Assembly (NCBI RefSeq): GCF_003606265.1
Contig: NZ_CP023671.1
Location: forward strand, 1,054,001-1,118,000
Origin: Clostridium septicum
GTDB lineage: Bacteria; Bacillota; Clostridia; Clostridiales; Clostridiaceae
DNA length: 64,000 nt
Direction of reading: 5' to 3'
Shown: in pieces, positions 44,813 through 53,471 of the stretch
How the letters are laid out: each line of letters begins with the position of its first letter
Numbering within the stretch: the first letter of the stretch is position 1
Program-made: the position numbers and the translations under genes
Notes under the pieces: model-generated
The model's input: only the letters and a program-made list of their open reading frames with translations
Told to the model about the DNA's origin: nothing
The model's database searches: none

Positions 44813-44850
44813 TAGTAGGTAGATTTGTTTTTATACAATTCTACCTACTA
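44813..44850. terminator. Terminator between the small membrane gene and csa
   Basis: TAGTAGGTAGA (44813-44823) with TCTACCTACTA (44840-44850), inner TTGT/ACAA pairs. Lies about 85 bp downstream of the csa stop and also serves the plus-strand gene. Confidence 0.75.
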
Positions 44851-44934
44851 AGTGAGATTTTGTTAGTTTTTATACTTTAAATATTAATATAAAGTATAGA
44901 GAAGCATATTTTAATAAATTATAATTATATATTA

Positions 44935-46257
44935 TTAATTAATATCAATTTTTTTATCATTGTATGTTATGCTATTTAGTCTAAATCCTGGAACATCTTG
45001 TGTTTCAATATTTTCTATTCTAATACCTTCATTTTGTAATCTAGCATCTAAAGAATCTACTGAACGTTTTCCTCTTCTCTTCTTATCAGGAAGTGGAATT
45101 TCTTTACCTTCTCTAATTACTATTTTTGTTCCATTAATGTTAGTAAATGAGCCTTTTATTATTCCTCCTAATTTTCTACTAGTAAGAGCATCGTATGAAT
45201 TTTTAAATAAATAACCAAATTTCTCATCTACCCATTTCCAATCCCATTCTGAATATCCATTAATATTCTTATGACTATATAAATCTTTAAGATGTTCCTC
45301 AGCACTCATACCGTTTTTACCAAATTTAAGTTTAACTGTTGGTCTATCTTCAGTATGATCTTCACGAGCATTTCCTGTATATCTTAAAAATCCCATTAAT
45401 TCTATGTCGTATTCCATATATATTTTTCCTTCATAAGGAATATCAATTTGTGATCCTAACACATCTAGGAATAATCTCTTTTTAGTTTGTGGAGAAACTG
45501 TTGCAGTATATGTAGTACTTTCTTGTTTAGTTTCAGTAGTACTATTTGTATTTGACCAACCTTGTTCTGCATTAAATTCAAAGCTTGTCTCAACTTTACT
45601 GTCAGCTATAGCTTCAAGACCTACTTTAAATGATGTTTTTACTCCTATTTTTTCTCCAAATTTAAAGTTATCTGTTTTAGAAACTGTTTTAGAAGTTGTA
45701 TAATTAAATGTTTTTGATAATTTAGACTCAGTTTTACTTTCATTTATTAAATCAAAACTAGCAGAGTTTAAAGGTGCTAATTTTTTCACTTTAGGTGTAC
45801 CTAATTTTATAGAATCATTATCAATAACAAATCTAACATTTGATATTTTCATAGAAAGTCTATCTTTTGCACGATACCCACTTGCATAAGGATCATTTGG
45901 ATTGTATCTAGCAGATAATAAATAAGATACTTTTCCACCTGCCCCAACTTCTCTTTTAAATTCAAAACCTTGTCCAACATTTGGATTAGCCGTTCCACCG
46001 CACCATCCAAATCCTAATGAATGAGCTACATTTGCCCAATTTCTTATAAACTCTGGATCTTGAATAATTTTAGCTTTTAAATCTTCATTGTCTTCATATC
46101 CAAATATTTTAATTGAAGAAGCATTATTATGATTTGCATATCCCCCCTCTTCAAGATTTGTAAGTGCATAAGCTTGTACATGTGGTACTACTGCCGCACA
46201 CTGAATTGCAATCATAGATGTACAAATTACTTTTTTAGCAAAAGATTTTTTTGACAT
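44935..46257 (-). CDS. csa: Alpha-toxin, aerolysin-like pore-forming cytolysin
   Basis: I recognise this as C. septicum alpha-toxin, the secreted lethal cytolysin that binds GPI-anchored proteins and forms heptameric-type pores. A signal peptide ends VQAYA (31 residues); mature toxin starts LTNLEEGGYAN. The receptor-binding domain is about 32-170; the beta-rich aerolysin fold follows, with the alternating amphipathic membrane loop KVGLEAIADSKVETSFEF. The furin site is KKRRGKRS (cut after Arg398), leaving a C-terminal propeptide of 42 residues. The C-terminus reads DKKIDIN; from memory the published 443-residue protein ends DKKLILINNI, and a one-base difference in an A7 run explains this. GGGAGGG start. 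Monocistronic. Confidence 0.96.
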   Translation of the reverse strand: MSKKSFAKKVICTSMIAIQCAAVVPHVQAYALTNLEEGGYANHNNASSIKIFGYEDNEDLKAKIIQDPEFIRNWANVAHSLGFGWCGGTANPNVGQGFEFKREVGAGGKVSYLLSARYNPNDPYASGYRAKDRLSMKISNVRFVIDNDSIKLGTPKVKKLAPLNSASFDLINESKTESKLSKTFNYTTSKTVSKTDNFKFGEKIGVKTSFKVGLEAIADSKVETSFEFNAEQGWSNTNSTTETKQESTTYTATVSPQTKKRLFLDVLGSQIDIPYEGKIYMEYDIELMGFLRYTGNAREDHTEDRPTVKLKFGKNGMSAEEHLKDLYSHKNINGYSEWDWKWVDEKFGYLFKNSYDALTSRKLGGIIKGSFTNINGTKIVIREGKEIPLPDKKRRGKRSVDSLDARLQNEGIRIENIETQDVPGFRLNSITYNDKKIDIN

Positions 46258-46740
46258 AAATATCCCTCCCTTTAATTTTAAAATAAATAATTTATTATAT
46301 AATAAATGTTATCAAAATATTAACATATTATTAACATTTTGTACATATATGTTTGATAAATATTCTCATTTTTCATACTAAATATAATATTAATATATAT
46401 TTTTCATTAATTTATAACATTTAAATATTATTTAGTAAATTTATGGCTACATTGTTAACATAATGATAATTATATTATTAATACTATTATGCTTTTGTTC
46501 ATATAAAGTTCATTTTTAAGTTCTGTAAATATGATTTTTATTTATAACTTTTCAAATACTGATACTTTTTCTTACTTTACGTATATAGGGAAGTTTTTAA
46601 TTTAAAAGAAATGTGATTTCGAAATTAAATTTATTTTTTTACATAATTACTAGAATTATACATATAAAATTATGTATAATAATTATATCAAAGTAATTAA
46701 TAATCCAATTATTATATGTTCTTAAAAGAAAAGTGATTTA
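46258..46740. other. Long upstream region of csa
   Basis: About 480 bp before the toxin gene up to the insertion sequence. It must contain the csa promoter. TTAAAAGAAATGTGATTT (46602) and TTAAAAGAAAAGTGATTT (46722) are a near-identical pair 120 bp apart; the second adjoins the insertion site. I see no VirR-box (CCAGTT-N3-CAC type) sequence. Confidence 0.5.
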
Positions 46741-48015
46741 GAATCTGTTAAGTTGATATGAAAAAATAGCTTGATTTTTCATAGAATTACTTGCTCTTTG
46801 AAAATTATATAAGTTTGAATGTTTTATTGTATGGCAAATAAGCCTACAATAGCATTGATTTTTTGCAGGTTAATCAAAGGTATTAAATTTAATTAAGATG
46901 CTGAAAACCAAGAGTTTTTAGCAAAGCTATCGCTGGCGAAGCCGGCAACTTCTGCTGGAGTACAGTTATTTAATGATCCATGTGGTCTAATAAAGTTATA
47001 GTGAAAGATAAATAAATATATAAGGTTATTAGCTTTTTGAAAAGAGTTGAATCCTTTCTTGGTTTTATACCAGGCTTTAAATGTTTTATTAAATGATTCA
47101 ATTAAATTATTATTTGTATCACTAGACATTGGAGCTACAGGAATATGAGTTGTATTGGGCAATAGCGTAGCCACGGCTTCATTATATGAAGGTAATCTAT
47201 CAGTTATAAAATTAGCTGGTTCACCAAATTTTTTAGCTTCATTTACCAATGCGTATGCTGAATCAGAACTTCTAGATTTAGTTAAATGAAATGCTAAAAT
47301 AAATCTAGTTTCTGAATCAATAGCTAACCAAAGGTAGTATCTTTCACCATTAATAAATACTACTGTTTCATCAGCGTGCCAATCGTCAGATTGTAAGTTT
47401 AAACTAGCTTTAAATTTATCAGCCTTTTGTTTAAAGAAAGGTGCAAATTTATTAGTCCAACTGGCTATCGTGACATGAGATACTTTAATTCCAGAGTTAA
47501 TCATCAAGAATTGAGAAATGGCTCTTGTTGATGAATTATTTAAAAAATATAGTGTTAATGCAGTTAGTATTACATGTAGCGGAAAACGCATTCCTTTCAT
47601 TGAAAGGGAACCACTAACTAATTCACTAGAAGCTGTATCAATATTGGTGGTGTGATGTTTTACTATTATGTGATTACACTTCTTGTTATTGCACTTATAG
47701 CGATTGTAATGTTTATATGCATGATGTAAGTAAGTTCCCTTACCGCATCTAGGACATTTAGGATTATTTAGTTTAGGACGTCCGTCACCGTCGCCTAGGA
47801 CGAATTGGCGCTTACACTGCTTACATTGATACTTTTGTTTAGCCTGCTTATTCATACCAAACTTATATAGTTTATCAGAATTACAGCGTGGGCATTTTAT
47901 ATTAGTTTTGCTCATTGTTCTTCTCTCCTTTTCGAAGGGGGTATTATTTAGTCTTGCAAACCTATTGTATTTCCTTGGGTTGAGAAGAGCAATGTTCATA
48001 TAACTTAACAGATCG
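46741..48015 (-). mobile_element. IS6-like insertion sequence, intact, with 8-bp target duplication
   Basis: The element is about 1275 bp. Ends carry the inverted repeat: left GAATCTGTTAAGTTGATATG, right (reverse complement) CGATCTGTTAAGTTATATG. It is flanked on both sides by GTGATTTA (46733-46740 and 48016-48023), an 8-bp direct duplication as is typical for the IS6 family. It contains one transposase gene. The intact duplication shows a simple insertion that has not been reshuffled. It sits between csa and a lipoprotein gene, about 13 bp before that gene's ribosome binding site. Confidence 0.92.
46893..47915 (-). CDS. IS6-like family DDE transposase
   Basis: The 340-residue transposase starts at ATG 47915 (AAGGAGAG upstream) rather than 47999. 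N-terminal zinc ribbons (CPRCNSDKL, YQCKQCKRQF, CPRCGKGTY, CNNKKCNH) precede a catalytic core with D in DDWHADET, D in FITDRLPSY and E in NLIESFNKTFK, followed by FHYNFIRPHGSL. The zinc-rich N-terminus is longer than in IS26-type members. All catalytic residues are present, so it is probably active. Confidence 0.92.
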   Translation of the reverse strand: MSKTNIKCPRCNSDKLYKFGMNKQAKQKYQCKQCKRQFVLGDGDGRPKLNNPKCPRCGKGTYLHHAYKHYNRYKCNNKKCNHIIVKHHTTNIDTASSELVSGSLSMKGMRFPLHVILTALTLYFLNNSSTRAISQFLMINSGIKVSHVTIASWTNKFAPFFKQKADKFKASLNLQSDDWHADETVVFINGERYYLWLAIDSETRFILAFHLTKSRSSDSAYALVNEAKKFGEPANFITDRLPSYNEAVATLLPNTTHIPVAPMSSDTNNNLIESFNKTFKAWYKTKKGFNSFQKANNLIYLFIFHYNFIRPHGSLNNCTPAEVAGFASDSFAKNSWFSAS

Positions 48016-48038
48016 GTGATTTAAATGGAGGGGGTAAT

Positions 48039-48491
48039 ATGAAAAAAATTTATATCCTTAGTATTGTAATACTGATGTTTATTCTTTATGGCTGTTCAAG
48101 CAAAACTTTAAATATTTCAGATTTAGAACCATCAAATATTGTTGTGGATTATGATACTATAAATGCAACAGTAAAAGAAGATCCTATAAAATCTTCAAAA
48201 GAAAATATTACTTTAGTTTTAAAAAACAAAACAAAATATGAATACTTTTATGGTGTTGATTTTGAATTAGAAGTGGAATTAGATGATAATTGGTATAAGA
48301 TACCCTTCCATAAAAATCCTGAGTTTATAGAAATTTCAATGATATTAAATGGAAATAGTGAGTCTAATGAAGAAATAGAATTATCTAAGTATTTTTCTGA
48401 TTTGCCAGATGGTAAGTACCGTATACTTAAAACTTTTTATCTTGATGATTCAAAAACAGTTGTATCAGGTTTATTTAATATAAAGAAATAG
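48039..48491 (+). CDS. Lipoprotein with bacterial Ig-like domain
   Basis: 150 residues: lipobox ILYGC (Cys 19), then an immunoglobulin-like beta domain with ENITLVLKNKTKYEYFYGVD, ELDDNWYKIPF and LPDGKYRILKTF, a pattern I know from Big_14-type domains of Firmicute lipoproteins. GGAGGGGG start. The insertion sequence has separated the gene from its native promoter: before insertion the sequence read ...GTGATTTAAATGGAGG. Expression may now depend on the element or may be lost. Confidence 0.8.
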   Translation: MKKIYILSIVILMFILYGCSSKTLNISDLEPSNIVVDYDTINATVKEDPIKSSKENITLVLKNKTKYEYFYGVDFELEVELDDNWYKIPFHKNPEFIEISMILNGNSESNEEIELSKYFSDLPDGKYRILKTFYLDDSKTVVSGLFNIKK

Positions 48492-48682
48492 TAAATAATA
48501 TACGGTGATGGTTTATCATGTCCAAATTTTCTTCTATATATTTTACTACATCTCCATCTTTCTTAAAAGCAAATATATTATTGCGAAAATATGTCTATAT
48601 ATTATACTTTTAGCTAAATATAATAAGGCTATTCTAAAAGAGTAGCCTATTAAACATAATTGAAGTTCCCAATAAAACATAA

Positions 48683-48718
48683 AAAGTTATGATAACTTTT
48701 TAAAATCATCATAACTTT
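48683..48718. terminator. Terminator between convergent genes
   Basis: AAAGTTATGAT (48683-48693) with ATCATAACTTT (48708-48718), T tract on the minus side (TTTTTATGTTTT). Another hairpin AGGCTA/TAGCCT at 48626-48648 may serve the plus-strand lipoprotein. Confidence 0.7.
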
Positions 48719-48764
48719 AATTTTATTTAATATAAATTTTTAATGTATATAATTATATTTATAA

Positions 48765-51203
48765 CTACTCCTTAATAACTCCAACTGCAACACCAATAAT
48801 ACTAAATTGATTCTCTTCTAACATAATTGGTTCATAGTCATCATTCTCAGGCATAAGTAAAACTTTTCCCCCCATAGTTTTATATGTTTTTAAAGTAGCA
48901 TCTCCTGCTATATCAACTGCCACTATATCGCCAATCTCAGCCATATTTTGTTTATTTATAACTACATAATCTCCATCATCTATTTTTTTATTTATCATTG
49001 ATTCACCTTTTATTTTTAAAATAAATAAATTTTCATTATTTCCTATCCACTCTGATGGAATACTATATTTACCTTGAAATTCGCTATTTATAAGTATTGG
49101 CATATCAGCTGATATTTCATTATATATTGGAATATGAGTTAAGTTTGTAACTTTTCTCTCCGCTCCATTTTCTTCAATATATATTTCACCTATCCCAGTT
49201 GAGTCCTTTATAAAACTATTTGAGATACGCTTTTTTAAATCTATATACTCTATACTTTCTAATGTTGATGGAAGCATTGATCTATCAAATTTAGGTATAT
49301 CACTTATTTCTTCTAAATCTTTATTAATTATGATAATTTCATTTCCATCTGTTGCAATTCCATATTGAACATCTGGACAATTAGCCATATAGCTTTTTAA
49401 CTGTGATAACGCTGACGCTACTCCATCTCCCCATTTTTTAACTTCTATTAATATGTACGGTAACTTTACCTTTTTTCTATAAGTATTAACTACTATATCA
49501 GCTAGTCCAAATTTAGAACCTATGTTTATTTTATGTTCTAAGTTTATTAAATTTAATGGATATTTATATACTTCATTTAGCTCTTTTAATATCCACTGTC
49601 TTACCCGTTCTTCATCTGAATATATATCATTAATTTCTTCTTTAAATAAATAATCATTTATATCAACACTATATACCCTTCTTATTAAACAGTCCTCTTT
49701 TATCCTTAAAAATTTATAATCTATATCCTTTATAAACTTACTTGGATTTCCACTTGAAGTCATATATAGCCTTTCTGTAGCCCTTGTCATTCCAACATAC
49801 ATTAACTTTCTTTCTCTAGATTCTAACATTTTAGCATCATCTAAATCTCGAACTCTAGATAAACTTGGAATTATATTAGAATTTAATCCAATCATTATTA
49901 CTACCTTAAACTCTAACCCCTTAATAGAATGCATTGTAACTAATTTAACAGCTTCTTCTAAAAAATCAAACTCTTCATTACTTTGAAATATAGATGTTGG
50001 AATTCCTTCCTTTTGTAAATACTTTTGAACTTCTTTTAATTGATTTTTTCTTCTTTGAATAATAACAATATCATTAAGTTTATATTTATGTTTTAATTTT
50101 TTATTTATAAGATCTGCAACATAACTTGCTTCTGATGCTTCATCTTTGAAATTTATGTATATAGGATATTTACCTTGCTTGTCTATAAGACTTGGCTTAA
50201 CAAAATTGTCATCTACAATTAATTCTTCATCCTTAGTTATTAAACTAAAAGCAGCTTGTGCAATTTGAGTAGTAGTTCTATAATTCTTACTTAGTGAAAT
50301 TGACTTACCTGTCATATCATACCCTATACTAGTAAATGATCTATTTTTAATTAGCCAAGATTGTGAATATATACTTTGTGCAATATCAGCAATAAAAGTT
50401 ATGCTTGAATAAGGCTTTTCATTATATAACTCTTTTAAAAACTCTAACTGTACTTTAGATAAATCTTGACTTTCATCTATTAATATATGTGTATATTTCT
50501 TAAGTGGCTTTTTCCTAACCTGCTCTAATGCCATTAAATTTATACTTTGAAAATCCAATCTATTTATTTTTCTAAGATTTTCATCATATTGTTCTAATAC
50601 CTGATAAATAGCATACCTTTGTTCTGAATTCTTTCTAAGCTTTTGAGGTCCCTCTGAGCTTAACTTCGAAACTCTTCCTATTCTATCTACCCCTTGATAT
50701 TCATGCAAATCCATATAGTTGCAAGCTTTTATCCAAAGTATTTCTTCTTTTATAAAGTCTAAAAATTTAGTGTCTATTATTTTAACATCTGGAAATTTTT
50801 TAGATACTGTAGTTATAGCATCAATTAAAGCTTGTTGAGCCTCTTTTCTATTGCTTAATTTTAAATTTAACTTATATTTAGATACATACTGCTTAAAATA
50901 ATAATATGTTAAAGCATCTACATTTTGTATACGTAATTTTTTATTGTTATTCTCCCAGAAAAAACTTTTCTGATCATATTCTTTTTCTATATTTTCATAT
51001 ATAAATAATACATACTTTAAAAGTGATTTATTATAAGTTACCATTAGAACATTATCATCATCTTGTGTACAATAATTTTCTAATAGTAATGGAATCTTAT
51101 TTACAGCAACCGTAGTCTTTCCCGAACCTGCTACTCCCTTAATTAACATAGGCCCATTTGGCTTACTCTCTATAATTCTTTTTTGTTCCACATTTAGTTG
51201 CAT
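48765..51203 (-). CDS. UvrD-like helicase fused to nuclease-like and LexA/S24 domains
   Basis: 812 residues. SF1 helicase part (1-500): Walker A GVAGSGKTT (23-31), HILIDESQDL (motif II), LSKNYRTT, TMHSIKGLEFKVV, LMYVGMTRATERLY. Then a small restriction-like domain (about 540-640): FGLADIVVN followed by YILIEVKKWG fits a D...E-x-K nuclease (HSDR_N type). The last 125 residues are an S24 domain: KIKGESM (Ser735) and TLKTYK (Lys772). The usual Ala-Gly cleavage pair is replaced by NEISADMPIL (Ala-Asp). It could be a DNA-repair or defence protein that senses RecA-type signals; that is inference. Monocistronic. Confidence 0.88.
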   Translation of the reverse strand: MQLNVEQKRIIESKPNGPMLIKGVAGSGKTTVAVNKIPLLLENYCTQDDDNVLMVTYNKSLLKYVLFIYENIEKEYDQKSFFWENNNKKLRIQNVDALTYYYFKQYVSKYKLNLKLSNRKEAQQALIDAITTVSKKFPDVKIIDTKFLDFIKEEILWIKACNYMDLHEYQGVDRIGRVSKLSSEGPQKLRKNSEQRYAIYQVLEQYDENLRKINRLDFQSINLMALEQVRKKPLKKYTHILIDESQDLSKVQLEFLKELYNEKPYSSITFIADIAQSIYSQSWLIKNRSFTSIGYDMTGKSISLSKNYRTTTQIAQAAFSLITKDEELIVDDNFVKPSLIDKQGKYPIYINFKDEASEASYVADLINKKLKHKYKLNDIVIIQRRKNQLKEVQKYLQKEGIPTSIFQSNEEFDFLEEAVKLVTMHSIKGLEFKVVIMIGLNSNIIPSLSRVRDLDDAKMLESRERKLMYVGMTRATERLYMTSSGNPSKFIKDIDYKFLRIKEDCLIRRVYSVDINDYLFKEEINDIYSDEERVRQWILKELNEVYKYPLNLINLEHKINIGSKFGLADIVVNTYRKKVKLPYILIEVKKWGDGVASALSQLKSYMANCPDVQYGIATDGNEIIIINKDLEEISDIPKFDRSMLPSTLESIEYIDLKKRISNSFIKDSTGIGEIYIEENGAERKVTNLTHIPIYNEISADMPILINSEFQGKYSIPSEWIGNNENLFILKIKGESMINKKIDDGDYVVINKQNMAEIGDIVAVDIAGDATLKTYKTMGGKVLLMPENDDYEPIMLEENQFSIIGVAVGVIKE

Positions 51204-51375
51204 ATTTACCTCTCTTTATACTTGATACTTATAGTAAATATTCTACTATATCATGTTATAAGTTGTAAAATAAAATATTTATATCCAAATTTATTTATAA
51301 AAATAAATATTAAATTAATTTTTTATACAAAAAAACTTTTTTATTATCTAATCTATTTAAGAAATAAAAATAACA

Positions 51376-51401
51376 AAAGCCAATGCTAAAGCATTGACTT
51401 T
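51376..51401. terminator. Terminator of the 51423 gene
   Basis: AAAG-C-CAATGC with GCATTG-A-CTTT around TAAA; T-rich sequence follows on the minus strand. Confidence 0.7.
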
Positions 51402-51422
51402 ACTAATTTAACTACTCTCATA

Positions 51423-51839
51423 TTAAATTAATTCATATTCTCCACAATCATTCTTTTTATAAACTGATGCAAAGCTAGTGCTATTAATTCCTTTAAACAT
51501 GGAAATTTCATCTTCTACATTTAGAATTATATCCGGCTCTTCATAATAAACTTCATTACCTGAATTATCTTTATCTACTTTATAATTCTCTTCAAGCTTT
51601 TCACTACCATTGTGTATTTCAACCTTTAAATTAAGCATTATTGAGTATAACAAAATCTTTTTAGCTAAATAAATTCTTTTTTCTAATAAAAGATTATTGT
51701 CATTACTTTCTAAATAAGTGTTATCCATTCCTTGTATTATAGATTTTTCATCATTTGTTTCGTATATTTCCCCATCAAAGTTTAGCACATATTTACTACA
51801 AGCCTCTTTTATATTATTTATTTTCATTAAAGCTTCCAT
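51423..51839 (-). CDS. Acidic soluble protein of unknown function
   Basis: 138 residues, rich in Asp, Glu and Asn, without signal or membrane segment. A central helix (RIYLAKKILLYSIMLNLKVEI, about 55-75) is flanked by charged strands; the C-terminus is SFASVYKKNDCGEYELI. Excellent GGAGGAG start and its own terminator, so surely a gene, but I do not recognise the family. Confidence 0.7.
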   Translation of the reverse strand: MEALMKINNIKEACSKYVLNFDGEIYETNDEKSIIQGMDNTYLESNDNNLLLEKRIYLAKKILLYSIMLNLKVEIHNGSEKLEENYKVDKDNSGNEVYYEEPDIILNVEDEISMFKGINSTSFASVYKKNDCGEYELI

Positions 51840-52301
51840 AATGCTCCTCCTTTTGTTTATAAGAGAGTTTACATTAAAAATCTTAATTTTTAATTTATTT
51901 AATATTAAGAAATAATAACATTTTCAAAAGATTTCATTTTATCTATAAAAATAAATTAAATATTCTAGAAAAGTCATTATTTATATATGTATCTAATTAT
52001 TGACTAATTCTAAAAAAATTATTATAATCCATTTTATTTAATATTTGTTAACTTATGTTAAGTTTATATTTATTTAACTTAGAAGTCAATGATATCATTT
52101 AATAATTTATAAATAACTCTCTCTTTCACATTAAATACTACTTGTATAATTATAGTAATTATATCCATTTTATGATAAAATAACCCTATATAAAATTCTT
52201 TTAAATCTAAATTAATATATAAAATTTATATATTTTATCTGAAGTTTATTTATCAATAAAAATTATTCTATAGAACGTTGAAGAAAAGGGGAAACCTATT
52301 T
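51840..52301. other. Intergenic region
   Basis: About 460 bp between divergent genes. TTGTTAACTTATGTTAAG near 52060 is a small palindromic motif. No ORF or RNA recognised. Confidence 0.35.
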
Positions 52302-52550
52302 ATGAAAAACTTAATTAAAACTATTAAGTTTTGGGAAATTATATTTATTATTCTTTTACTTATTAATATCTCTCCATCATTTATTGAGTTTTTACCTATT
52401 ACTATTTTGCCATTAACCTTGGTTAGTATTATTCCATGTATTCTGGCATTTAGAGAAAGAAAGCATTATATTATTTCAATTAATATTCTTATTGAAATAA
52501 TATCTGTAATAATATACATATACATATACATATGGCAACTACATATTTAA
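52302..52550 (+). CDS. Small membrane protein
   Basis: ATG at 52302 with AAAAGGGG upstream gives 82 residues with about three membrane helices (8-24, 31-45, 55-76). No family recognised. A 15-bp perfect terminator follows at 52643. Confidence 0.6.
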   Translation: MKNLIKTIKFWEIIFIILLLINISPSFIEFLPITILPLTLVSIIPCILAFRERKHYIISINILIEIISVIIYIYIYIWQLHI

Positions 52551-52642
52551 TTTTTTATTAGAAGAAACTATCTCCAAATAGCTAGTTCTAAAAAAATATA
52601 ATTTGTACTTTATTAAAATTAAATAATACAATGATATATAAT

Positions 52643-52684
52643 AAAATCACCTAGTAAAAATATTTAATCTTACTAGGTGATTTT
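52643..52684 (+). terminator. Terminator, 15-bp perfect stem
   Basis: 52643-52657 pairs with 52670-52684, core CACCTAGTAA/TTACTAGGTG, then TATTTTATT. Confidence 0.85.
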
Positions 52685-52802
52685 TATTTTATTAATAATT
52701 TATCAGTATTTTATATGTTTTAAATATTATTTTTATTTATTTATCAAATATATATAAAATAATATTTATTTTCCTAATATTTATACTAATGATTAATATT
52801 TT

Positions 52803-52838
52803 GTTAACACTCTTTAGTATTCGATGCTATAATTTGTA
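52803..52838 (+). promoter_or_regulatory. Promoter candidate for the 53028 gene
   Basis: TTAACA, 18 bp, TATAAT preceded by TGC (extended -10 like). It lies about 200 bp upstream of the gene at 53028. The rest of 52685-53027 shows no gene. Confidence 0.5.
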
Positions 52839-53027
52839 TATAAATAGAATAAATGGTTATATACAGTTATCCATAATTTTACTTTATAGAGCTTAAACTT
52901 CTAATTTTATTCTATTATTTTATATACTACCCTACATACTGGAAAAGTAGCACTAATTAATAATCTCACTAATAAAGGAGAGATGACGTATTTAATGACA
53001 GCTTAAAATAAAGGAGGAAATATTATT

Positions 53028-53333
53028 ATGTACTACATCCCATATCTTGTTATTTTTTTAGGTCTTATATTCTCTTTACTTATTCTAATAAATCATTACG
53101 AGAAACAAAAATCATTACCTTCTAAATTTATAGATAAACAAAAATACTTTCATTATATGAATATTTTATTTTTATTTGTAGGTTCTATTTATATTATTTT
53201 AGGTTTATTATCTCTATTTAATATATTGTCAATAAATATACTTACAACACTTACTTCTATTACCACGATTTCTTACTTAATTAAAATGTTATCCATAACC
53301 AAAAAATACGGACAACAAAAAAATAATTGTTAA
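53028..53333 (+). CDS. Small membrane protein
   Basis: 101 residues, three membrane helices (about 3-21, 45-66, 68-85), with the loop EKQKSLPSKFIDKQK. GGAGG start. Unknown function. Terminator at 53404. Confidence 0.65.
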   Translation: MYYIPYLVIFLGLIFSLLILINHYEKQKSLPSKFIDKQKYFHYMNILFLFVGSIYIILGLLSLFNILSINILTTLTSITTISYLIKMLSITKKYGQQKNNC

Positions 53334-53403
53334 ACCTTTTAAATTAATTTAAATCTAACCTATATATGAAAGGAACTAATTATGATTTATAGATTTTTAT
53401 TTT

Positions 53404-53441
53404 AAATAAGGAGTAACTGTCTTTAAAGTTACTCCTTATTT
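53404..53441. terminator. Terminator, 15-bp perfect stem, between convergent genes
   Basis: 53404-53418 pairs with 53427-53441 (core AAGGAGTAACT/AGTTACTCCTT). It lies between the small membrane gene and the convergent GH84 gene and may serve both. Confidence 0.85.
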
Positions 53442-53471
53442 ATTAAAAAATACGTTATAATCAAGATAAGT

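Noticed and set aside
46258..46740. VirR boxes upstream of alpha-toxin
   Set aside because: No CCAGTT-N3-CAC-like sequence could be found by eye on either strand.
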